Below, piece by piece: positions 6,024 to 11,745 of a stretch of DNA of 11,745 bases. The stretch covers positions 1-11,745 of the forward strand of contig JBKCGZ010000040.1 in assembly GCA_046303115.1 (NCBI GenBank), in the 5' to 3' direction. The position numbers and the translations under genes are program-made. Positions within the stretch are counted from its first letter, which is position 1, and every line of letters begins with the position of its first letter. Below the pieces are notes generated by a model, which was given only the letters and a program-made list of their open reading frames with translations, made no database searches and was not told where the DNA came from. The stretch comes from CAINEC01 sp046303115 (GTDB lineage Bacteria; Bacteroidota; Bacteroidia; AKYH767-A; OLB10).

Positions 6024-6914
6024 TTAATGGCTTTCTAAAACAGTCATCTGCTCGATTTTTTCCTTCACTTGTTCCATCAACCACATCGGCGTTGATGTCG
6101 CTCCAGCAATCCCAACCGTCTGCTTTCCACTAAACCAATCAGCCTCGATTTCATCTGCCGATGAAACAAAATAGCTATCTGGATTTATATTTTTACAGAC
6201 TGTATATAACGCCTTTCCATTTGAACTTTTCCTTCCGCTAACGAACACAACTACCTCATATGCAGTAGCAAAACGCTTTAATTGAGGTTCGCGATTTGAT
6301 ACCTGACGGCATAAAGTATCGTTGGTTATAAAATCCCCATCTTCTAATGATCCTTTATGTTTCACAATTCGTTCTTGGATATCACGAACCATCTTTTCAA
6401 AGCCAATGGTGCTTTTTGTGGTCTGCGAAAAAAAGTGAACCGGCTTATCGTAATCGATGTTATCTAAATCTTTTTCTTCAAAAACCACGATCGCTCTGCC
6501 ATCCGTTTGTCCGACCAATCCATTCACTTCGGCATGTCCTGGCTGCCCATAAATCACAATTTGTGCATCGTTATCAATTCCTTCAAAACTGGTTTTTACG
6601 CGATTTTGAAGTTTTAAAACAACGGGGCAAGATGCATCAATCAATTCAATATTATTTTTGAGCGCCAATTCATACGTTGAAGGAGGCTCGCCATGCGCAC
6701 GAATTAAAACCTTACAATCATGTAAATTAGCTAAGTCATCATGATTAATAATCTGGAGACCTTTCGCTTTCAAACGATCAACTTCCATATTATTGTGAAC
6801 GATATCACCCAAGCAATATAATTTACCTGTTTCATCCAACTCGTCTTCGGCCATTTGAATAGCGTATACCACTCCGAAGCAAAAACCAGAATTAGGATCT
6901 ATTGTAACGTTCAT
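6024..6914 (-). CDS. ispH: 4-hydroxy-3-methylbut-2-enyl diphosphate reductase (IspH/LytB)
   Basis: Last enzyme of the MEP pathway: it reduces HMBPP to IPP and DMAPP using a [4Fe-4S] cluster. 296 residues, slightly shorter than the E. coli enzyme. The three cluster cysteines are visible: C12 (SGFCFGV), C96 (DASCPVV) and C202 (DTLCRQV). Substrate-site residues are H40 (DIVHN), H74 (RAHGEPP), H127 and E129 (GHAEV), the SQTTKST loop (163-169), the S/N pair in KSSNGK (229-234) and ATSTP (272-276). The start is the first ATG, preceded by an A-rich stretch as is usual in this phylum. It lies 42 bases after cmk with no clear promoter of its own, so it is probably co-transcribed with cmk. rpsA follows but has a separate promoter. 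Confidence 0.95.
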   Translation of the reverse strand: MNVTIDPNSGFCFGVVYAIQMAEDELDETGKLYCLGDIVHNNMEVDRLKAKGLQIINHDDLANLHDCKVLIRAHGEPPSTYELALKNNIELIDASCPVVLKLQNRVKTSFEGIDNDAQIVIYGQPGHAEVNGLVGQTDGRAIVVFEEKDLDNIDYDKPVHFFSQTTKSTIGFEKMVRDIQERIVKHKGSLEDGDFITNDTLCRQVSNREPQLKRFATAYEVVVFVSGRKSSNGKALYTVCKNINPDSYFVSSADEIEADWFSGKQTVGIAGATSTPMWLMEQVKEKIEQMTVLESH

Positions 6915-6956
6915 CTTTTTATTTGTTTAATAACAACACTTGGTATTAAATATTGT

Positions 6957-7652
6957 TTAGCAACCTACTTTTAACTTCTCTATTTCCTTCACCACAAACT
7001 CCACTTGCTCTTCTTGGTTCAAATGAGAATTGTCTAAAATTATTGCATCATCGGCTTTTCTTAGCGGACTTTCCTCACGATGAGAATCTTCGTAGTCACG
7101 TCCAACGACATTACTTATCACCTCTTCCACTGTAATTTCAACACCCTTAGCAACAAGTTCTTTGAATCGGCGATCGGCACGAATCATCGGATCAGCCTTC
7201 ATGAATATCTTTAAATCAGCATGCGGAAAAACAGTTGTACCGATATCTCTTCCATCCATCACCAACCCTCCTTGCTCCCCTTCTTGCTGTTGAAGCTCCA
7301 CCATTTTCTTGCGCACAGACTTAATCGCGCTCACGTGACTTACCTGCTCGCTAATTTCCATCGTTCGTATTGGTTGCTCAACATTTTCATCATTCAAATA
7401 AACTTCACTCAATCCTGTATTTGGATTAACCTGAAATGTAATTTGAATTTTATCTAAAACCGTATTGAAATCAAAAGGGAAATCGTGCAACTCCTCTGGA
7501 TCAGGAATAGGAATATCATTACGCATAAAATAAAGCGTTACCGCTCTGTACATAGCACCCGAATCGATGTATTTTAGTCCTAAACGCTTGGCAATGGCCT
7601 TTGCGACAGTACTTTTACCACAAGAAGAATATCCGTCGATGGCAATAATCAT
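6957..7652 (-). CDS. cmk: Cytidylate kinase
   Basis: Phosphorylates CMP and dCMP to the diphosphates with ATP, linking RNA turnover and pyrimidine salvage to DNA precursor supply. From the ATG at 7652 it has 231 residues (E. coli, 227). Motifs: P-loop GYSSCGKST (7-15), DSGAMYRAVTL (30-40, CMP site), GRDIGTTVFP (134-143) and the lid/CMP segment RDYEDSHREESPLRKADDA (185-203). The open frame continues upstream to 7712, but those extra residues do not match the family and lie across a promoter-like box. The candidate starts are the ATG at 7652 (MIIAIDGYSS) or the one at 7664, adding MHSR; I prefer 7652. ispH follows after 42 bases. A cmk/ispH/rpsA neighbourhood also occurs, as recalled, in other phyla. 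Confidence 0.93.
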   Translation of the reverse strand: MIIAIDGYSSCGKSTVAKAIAKRLGLKYIDSGAMYRAVTLYFMRNDIPIPDPEELHDFPFDFNTVLDKIQITFQVNPNTGLSEVYLNDENVEQPIRTMEISEQVSHVSAIKSVRKKMVELQQQEGEQGGLVMDGRDIGTTVFPHADLKIFMKADPMIRADRRFKELVAKGVEITVEEVISNVVGRDYEDSHREESPLRKADDAIILDNSHLNQEEQVEFVVKEIEKLKVGC

Positions 7653-7669
7653 TCGTGAATGCATAAGTA

Positions 7670-7702
7670 CAAAGATAAGGCGATAATTAGGACTTATCCT
7701 AA
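7670..7702 (-). promoter_or_regulatory. Putative cmk promoter with palindrome upstream of the -7 box
   Basis: On the minus strand TATCTTTG (complement of 7670-7677) fits TAnnTTTG. It ends 5 bases before the ATG at 7664 and 17 bases before the preferred ATG at 7652. No good -33 TTTG lies 19-21 bases upstream. In that place is a perfect inverted repeat, TTAGGA (7687-7692), CTTA, TCCTAA (7697-7702), a possible operator. The box supports the short cmk start. Confidence 0.45.
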
Positions 7703-7737
7703 AATAAAACAAGAATTAAAAACATACTTTTTCACAA

Positions 7738-8505
7738 TTAATCAAGTATTAACTGTAAGCCGTCATAAGCTACAAATCGCTGAGCTGGCAACTCTGAAGA
7801 AACAAGTTCATGCTTGCCCATTTGATGACTCAAATGAATCAAATATCCTTGTTCAATATTCAATTCATCCAATAAAAGTAGTGCTTGGTCAAGATTAAAA
7901 TGCGTAGGATGAAAATTTCGCCGAAGAGCATTAATCACCATCACTTTTGAACCTTCAATTTTCTTTTTTTCTTTTTCACTTATAAAATTAGCATCAGTAA
8001 TAAAAGTAAAATCACCAATTCTAAATCCACGGATTTCAAGTTGCGCATGAAAAACTTTTATGGGAAGTAGGGTAATATTTCCGATGGTAAAAGCTTCATC
8101 GTTGAAATTATAAATGTTAAGTTCCGGAACTCCAGGATAGTCGTTTTCAAAGGCATAAAAAAACTCACGACGCAAAGCTGTTTCCACTTGTTTTGTGCAA
8201 TAAACATCCACTGGCTTTTTATTGATAAAATTGAAAGCACGGATATCATCCATTCCGGCAATATGATCTTTATGCTCGTGAGTGAATACCAACCCATCCA
8301 ATTTCTTTACTTTCTCTCGTAACATTTGCTGACGGAAATCCGGACCTGAATCAATCACAACAACCGTATCTCCACGTTCAATCATGATAGAAGTTCGCAG
8401 GCGTTTGTCGCGTGCATCATCCGACATACAAACATCACAATCACAGCCAATCAGAGGGACGCCCTGAGAAGTTCCTGTACCTAAAAATGTGATTTTCGTT
8501 TGCAA
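7738..8505 (-). CDS. PhnP-like metallo-beta-lactamase-fold hydrolase
   Basis: 255 residues. Opens with FLGTGTSQGVPLIGCDCDVC; C21, C23 and C26, with a histidine in IHLSHQMGKH (224, 227 or 232), match the structural zinc site of the PhnP family. The active-site motif is THEHKDH (75-81) preceded by IDSGPDFR, with H153 and TDAN (D171) as further metal ligands. E. coli PhnP is a phosphodiesterase acting on cyclic phosphates, but no phosphonate genes are nearby, so the substrate here is unknown. The start codon is TTG (8503-8505), 5 bases after the stop of the preceding gene. The first in-frame internal Met (residue 26) would remove the motif, so the TTG start is well supported and translation is probably coupled. 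Class is confident; exact function is not. Confidence 0.88.
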   Translation of the reverse strand: MQTKITFLGTGTSQGVPLIGCDCDVCMSDDARDKRLRTSIMIERGDTVVVIDSGPDFRQQMLREKVKKLDGLVFTHEHKDHIAGMDDIRAFNFINKKPVDVYCTKQVETALRREFFYAFENDYPGVPELNIYNFNDEAFTIGNITLLPIKVFHAQLEIRGFRIGDFTFITDANFISEKEKKKIEGSKVMVINALRRNFHPTHFNLDQALLLLDELNIEQGYLIHLSHQMGKHELVSSELPAQRFVAYDGLQLILD

Positions 8506-8510
8506 AAGAA

Positions 8511-8852
8511 TTATTCGTTTTCGGTATTTTCCGCAGGCGGCACCAGTGCTTCTTCAGTATTTGTTGCAAAATCCAGCTCCATGCTTTCTTCTTTGCTGAC
8601 AATCGGATTTTTAAGTCCGATATCGCGAAGATCTACTTGTATCTGATTATTTGCATTCAGCGTGGTAATGATTTCAATTAAAGCCTGAATACGACTTTCC
8701 AGCGTGGAAAACTTATTGATTACCACTACTCTTTTCGCCTCTAAAAGACAATAATTCGATCTAAAATTCCCTTTTTCATAACGCACCTCGTAAGTTTGCT
8801 CTTTGAGGAGCTCTTCCAATTTCTTTAAGTACGCGGGAGTAAACTTCGCCAT
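8511..8852 (-). CDS. Small conserved-looking protein of unknown function
   Basis: 113 residues, not assigned to a named family. Residues 1-65 look structured: an amphipathic start (FTPAYLKKLEELLKEQ), then a beta-like segment with YEVRYEKGNFRSNYCLLEAK (21-40), VVVINKF (42-48), and a helix LESRIQALIEIITTL (51-65). Residues about 85-113 are acidic and low in complexity (EESMELDF, then PPAENTENE), probably disordered. There is one cysteine (C35), no signal peptide and no membrane segment, so it should be cytoplasmic. It is the first gene of a pair with the PhnP-like hydrolase, with only 5 bases between them, which suggests a shared task. Similar small proteins next to this hydrolase are, as recalled, seen in other Bacteroidota. 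It is a real gene by its coding character and spacing. Confidence 0.75.
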   Translation of the reverse strand: MAKFTPAYLKKLEELLKEQTYEVRYEKGNFRSNYCLLEAKRVVVINKFSTLESRIQALIEIITTLNANNQIQVDLRDIGLKNPIVSKEESMELDFATNTEEALVPPAENTENE

Positions 8853-9116
8853 ATCTGATTCTACTAATTACTTACAAATTTGCGAAAAAATGCGCAGATA
8901 AAAAATAAAAAGTTTTACAGAACAAAAACAACTCAAATTCACGCATTTAGGAATTTGAAAATCGACGAGCATTGAGACTATTTCAATATCCCTTTTCACC
9001 AATTGCTAAAATTCAATGTTAGAGAGGTGTTAAATGATTAAAAACAATTTAAAAAATTGAGCATAAAGTGGTGATTTTTATATTCCTTTGCACCACTAAA
9101 ATAATTTTGAGAAATT
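8853..9116. other. Divergent intergenic region between the 113-residue gene and the transhydrogenase operon
   Basis: 264 AT-rich bases without a convincing gene. The left part should hold the minus-strand promoter for the small protein and hydrolase pair, but I find no clear TTTG/TAnnTTTG pair there; the nearest -7-like sequence is CAAATTTG (minus strand, about 8876-8883). A short inverted repeat, CAAATTC (8934-8940) and GAATTTG (8951-8957), lies in the middle. The right end holds the transhydrogenase promoter. Confidence 0.6.
9067..9097 (+). promoter_or_regulatory. Putative transhydrogenase promoter bracketed by an inverted repeat
   Basis: TTCCTTTG (9083-9090) is one base from TAnnTTTG and continues into CACC, like the rpsA box. 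Transcription would start near 9096, about 20 bases before the pntAA ATG. AGTGGTG (9067-9073) and CACCACT (9091-9097) are exact 7-bp inverted repeats whose 17-base spacer contains the -7 box. The -33 element is weak. Confidence 0.45.
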
Positions 9117-10223
9117 ATGTTAATTGGAATTACAACAGAAACAAAGGCGTACGAAAAAAGAGTTGCGGTTACGCCAGATGTTACTGCACAATTGGTAAAA
9201 GCCGGCTTTGATGTTTGTATTCAGTCGGGAGCAGGAATGAACTCCTATTTTTCTGATGATAGTTATATCAATGCAGGTGGAAAATTAGAAGCAGATGCAA
9301 ATAAAATTTATCAGACTGCTGATGTTATTTTGAAGGTAAATGCCCCTACCGATGCTGAAATTGCACAAATGAAAAAAGGTGCGGTTCTAATATCTTTTAT
9401 GTGGGCAGGAACAAATCCAGGCTTAGTAGAGTCTTGCGTTAAACAAGGTATCACAGCATTCTCAGTAGATGCAATTCCTCGTATTTCAAGAGCACAAAAA
9501 ATGGATGCTTTAAGTTCACAAGCAAATTTAGCGGGATACAAATCAGTAATTCTTGCAGCTAATACACTTGGAAAAATATTTCCTTTGTTAATGACAGCAG
9601 CTGGAACTATTAAGCCATCTAAAGTGGTGATTTTCGGAGCTGGTGTAGCGGGCTTACAAGCAATTGCAACAGCGAAACGCTTAGGTGCTATCGTTGAAGT
9701 AACAGATATTCGTCCTGAGACTAAAGAACAAGTAGAATCATTAGGTGGAAAATTCATTCAAGTAAAAGGTGACGACTCCATCAAAATTGAAGGTGGGTAT
9801 GTTAAAGGCGTTTCAGAAGAATTTTTAAAGAATCAACAGGAACTCGTTGCGAAGCATGTTTCCGAAGCAGATATCGTTATTACTACCGCATTAATCCCAG
9901 GACGTAAAGCACCGGTGTTGGTAACAGAAGACATGGTAAAGAGCATGCGTTTAGGATCTGTGATTGTAGATATGGCGGTTGAGCAAGGAGGAAACTGTGC
10001 AATCAGCGAAGTGAATGCAACTGTTGTAAAACATGGAGTAACAATTATTGGAGAATCGAACATCCCTTCCCTACTTCCATTCAATGCTTCTGATTTATAT
10101 GCGAAGAATATTCAAACATTCTTATTGCATTTAGCAAGTAAAGATGGATTCAAATGGGAAATGGAAGAAGAAATCACAAAAGGTTCGTTGATTGTCCACG
10201 AAGGGAAAAAGATGATTGCTTAA
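9117..10223 (+). CDS. pntAA: NAD(P) transhydrogenase subunit alpha-1 (NAD(H)-binding)
   Basis: 368 residues, the soluble domain I protein of a three-subunit transhydrogenase. The complex transfers hydride between NAD(H) and NADP(H), normally making NADPH at the expense of the proton gradient. Visible motifs: E.RVAVTPD near the N terminus (13-21), the family signature RAQKMDALSSQANLAGY (125-141), the Rossmann loop GAGVAG (174-179) with acidic D197 after the second strand (TDIRPE), TTALIPGRKAP (256-266) and VDMAVEQGGN (284-293). The protein ends after domain I with no membrane helices, so the membrane part is encoded separately, as in Rhodospirillum rubrum and Thermus. In E. coli the two parts are fused in PntA. 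First gene of the operon; the alpha-2 gene follows after 29 bases. Confidence 0.95.
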   Translation: MLIGITTETKAYEKRVAVTPDVTAQLVKAGFDVCIQSGAGMNSYFSDDSYINAGGKLEADANKIYQTADVILKVNAPTDAEIAQMKKGAVLISFMWAGTNPGLVESCVKQGITAFSVDAIPRISRAQKMDALSSQANLAGYKSVILAANTLGKIFPLLMTAAGTIKPSKVVIFGAGVAGLQAIATAKRLGAIVEVTDIRPETKEQVESLGGKFIQVKGDDSIKIEGGYVKGVSEEFLKNQQELVAKHVSEADIVITTALIPGRKAPVLVTEDMVKSMRLGSVIVDMAVEQGGNCAISEVNATVVKHGVTIIGESNIPSLLPFNASDLYAKNIQTFLLHLASKDGFKWEMEEEITKGSLIVHEGKKMIA

Positions 10224-10252
10224 TTTAAAAAGGAAAAATAAAAGAATATAAA

Positions 10253-10558
10253 ATGGAATCAATTTTAAACTTAATCAGTGAACACCGCGAAATGATTTAT
10301 TTCGTTTTACTATCGGTGTTTGTAGGTATCGAAGTAATTGGTGGCGTACCAACAGTATTACATACTCCTTTAATGAGTGGAGCTAATGCAATCCATGGTG
10401 TAGTAATCGTGGGAGCTATTTATGTAATGCTGAATGTTGACCCTACAGATTACCTGGCATTAGCATTAGGATTTTTAGCGGTTTTATTAGGTACGCTAAA
10501 CGTAGTTGGCGGTTTTGTAGTAACAGACCGTATGTTGGAAATGTTCAAGAAAAAATAA
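10253..10558 (+). CDS. pntAB: NAD(P) transhydrogenase subunit alpha-2 (membrane)
   Basis: 101 residues with three predicted membrane helices at about 15-34, 44-60 and 67-91, the size of stand-alone alpha-2 subunits. The family motif VLHTPLMSGANAIHGVVIVGA covers 35-55, equivalent to the HTPLMSVTNAISGI segment of E. coli PntA. H48 replaces the serine found in E. coli and corresponds to the histidine in Thermus alpha-2. It should pack with the beta subunit in the cytoplasmic membrane to form the proton path. It has a 29-base gap from alpha-1 and 18 bases to beta. An AAGGA lies about 20 bases before the ATG, too far to act as a normal Shine-Dalgarno. Confidence 0.93.
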   Translation: MESILNLISEHREMIYFVLLSVFVGIEVIGGVPTVLHTPLMSGANAIHGVVIVGAIYVMLNVDPTDYLALALGFLAVLLGTLNVVGGFVVTDRMLEMFKKK

Positions 10559-10576
10559 TTTAATCAATACAGAATT

Positions 10577-11745
10577 ATGAAGAGTGCATTGCTCGAATTA
10601 TCATATTTAATAGGATCCGTAACATTTATTGTCGGATTAAAAATGATGGGGAATCCTAAGTCGGCTCGTAAAGGAAACTTATTGGGAGCTGCAGGAATGA
10701 CCCTCGCTATTTTAGGAACTATCTTTTTGTTTGAAAAGAAAACCGAAGATGGTGCTATTGTGGCAGACCATGTTGTTCCAGGGATTATCTACGCATTAAT
10801 TTTCGGTGCGATCATTTTAGGAACTATCGTTGGATGGTTAACGGCTAAAAAAGTGCAGATGACAAAGATGCCTGAATTGGTTTCAATGTTTAATGGTATG
10901 GGCGGCGCATGTGCGGCATTAATTGGCTTAATGGAATATCAGCACAACTTGCACCACACAGGAGCATTAGCAACAATTATAGCAGGGATGGTTATTGGAA
11001 CGGTATCTTTTTCGGGTTCTATCATCGCCTACTTAAAATTGAATGGTACTATGAAGCAACCAATTCGTTTGCCTCAATACAATATCATCAATACGATTGT
11101 CATGGCAGGTGTTGTTTTGTTTGGGGCTTGGGTAGTAATGACGGCTCCTAGCATGACATTCCTTTATTTATTATTTGCAGTTGCGATTGTGTACGGAATA
11201 CTATTTACTGTTCCTATTGGTGGAGCAGATATGCCAGTAGTTATATCATTATTAAACTCATTTACAGGATTAGCTGCAGCTTTCGGAGGATTTCTTTACG
11301 ACAACAAAATCATGTTGACAGGAGGTATCTTAGTAGGTTCAGCAGGAACGCTACTAACATTAGTTATGTGTAAGGCAATGAATCGTCCGTTGAGTAATGT
11401 AATTTTCGGAGCCTTTGGTGGTGGTGATGCTGCTGCGGGTTCAAGTTCAGTTTCAGGAAGTATAAAAGATATCAATGTATCAGATACGGCTGTATTAATG
11501 AACTATTCAAAGAAGGTTGTTATTGTACCAGGATATGGATTAGCGGTTGCGCAGGCACAGCATGTTATTCATGAATTAGAAACAATCTTAGAAGAGCGTG
11601 GTGCGCAAGTGAAATATGCGATTCACCCTGTTGCTGGTCGTATGCCAGGACATATGAATGTACTATTAGCTGAATCGAATGTATCTTATGATAAATTAGT
11701 TGAAATGGAAGACATCAATCCTGAGTTTTCTTCTACGGATGTAGT
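10577..11745 (+). CDS. pntB: NAD(P) transhydrogenase subunit beta, 3' end outside window
   Basis: The ATG at 10577 opens a frame with no stop to the window edge: 389 complete codons plus 2 bases. E. coli PntB has 462 residues, so roughly 75-80 are missing. Several membrane helices span about 5-265, with the conserved loop MPELVSMFNGMGG (98-110) and VPIGGADMPVVISLLNSFTGLAAA (212-235). A Gly/Ala/Ser-rich hinge (278-296, GAFGGGDAAAGSSS) leads into the NADP(H)-binding domain III: VIVPGYGLAVAQAQ (315-328, the GxGxxxA-type loop) and GRMPGHMNVLLAE (354-366). N106 occupies the position of E. coli beta-His91. The C-terminal NADP-binding residues lie beyond the window. Third gene of the operon. Confidence 0.95.
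   Translation, partial: MKSALLELSYLIGSVTFIVGLKMMGNPKSARKGNLLGAAGMTLAILGTIFLFEKKTEDGAIVADHVVPGIIYALIFGAIILGTIVGWLTAKKVQMTKMPELVSMFNGMGGACAALIGLMEYQHNLHHTGALATIIAGMVIGTVSFSGSIIAYLKLNGTMKQPIRLPQYNIINTIVMAGVVLFGAWVVMTAPSMTFLYLLFAVAIVYGILFTVPIGGADMPVVISLLNSFTGLAAAFGGFLYDNKIMLTGGILVGSAGTLLTLVMCKAMNRPLSNVIFGAFGGGDAAAGSSSVSGSIKDINVSDTAVLMNYSKKVVIVPGYGLAVAQAQHVIHELETILEERGAQVKYAIHPVAGRMPGHMNVLLAESNVSYDKLVEMEDINPEFSSTDV

Noticed and set aside
6926..6950. TTTAATA / TATTAAA inverted repeat between cmk and ispH
   Set aside because: Seven A/T-only base pairs with an 11-base spacer in an AT-rich gap are expected by chance, and no T tract or promoter accompanies them.
2048..8852. The long minus-strand run as one operon or a novel multi-gene system
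   Set aside because: A strong terminator, several promoter-like boxes and gaps of 75-128 bases divide it, and nearly all members are ordinary housekeeping genes.
8934..8957. CAAATTC / GAATTTG inverted repeat in the divergent gap
   Set aside because: Short, AT-rich, and not aligned with any convincing promoter box; recorded in the intergenic entry only.
9311..10084. Minus-strand open frames (148 and 83 codons) opposite pntAA
   Set aside because: Antisense shadows of a strongly conserved gene, with no promoter or recognisable domain.
10228..10240. AAGGA upstream of the alpha-2 gene as a Shine-Dalgarno site
   Set aside because: It is about 20 bases from the ATG, well beyond functional spacing, and the other genes here lack such sites.

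Overview
The window looks like a housekeeping stretch of an AT-rich chromosome from the phylum Bacteroidota. The evidence is a secreted protein ending in a type IX secretion (T9SS) sorting domain, promoter-like sequences of the Bacteroidota type (TTTG, about 19 bases, then TAnnTTTG), A-rich start regions with no clear Shine-Dalgarno sequence, and an S1 protein tail containing STLGDISALANL. I cannot place it to genus. I see no tRNA, rRNA, CRISPR array, transposase gene or phage gene.

Layout. (1) 1-249, plus strand: the C-terminal end of a probable Nudix hydrolase. It converges with a long minus-strand series across a 117-base gap that holds two inverted repeats, one of them flanked by near-identical direct repeats. 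(2) 8852 down to 367, minus strand, in transcription order: a small unrecognised protein, a PhnP-like metallo-beta-lactamase-fold hydrolase, cmk, ispH, rpsA, a terminator, pyrR, pyrB, a STAS-domain protein, a T9SS-sorted protein and rnz. Promoter-like boxes before cmk, rpsA, pyrR and the STAS gene suggest at least five transcription units. (3) 9117 to the right edge, plus strand: a three-subunit proton-translocating NAD(P) transhydrogenase (alpha-1, alpha-2, beta), with the beta gene cut by the window end. The 264-base divergent gap 8853-9116 carries the transhydrogenase promoter.

How the genes work together. pyrR and pyrB belong to pyrimidine synthesis and its control, and cmk supplies CDP/dCDP. 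rpsA serves translation, ispH makes isoprenoid precursors, rnz matures tRNA 3' ends, and the transhydrogenase couples the proton gradient to NADPH supply. Three start sites were moved from the longest open frame: pyrB to the ATG overlapping the pyrR stop, pyrR to an internal ATG, and cmk to an ATG downstream of a promoter box.

I did not find a convincing new multi-gene system. The more interesting points are a perfect palindrome over the rpsA promoter, near-leaderless layouts for pyrR and cmk, a PyrR gene with no visible attenuator, a T9SS gene abutting rnz, a hairpin between direct repeats, and a transhydrogenase whose membrane histidine lies in alpha-2 rather than beta.
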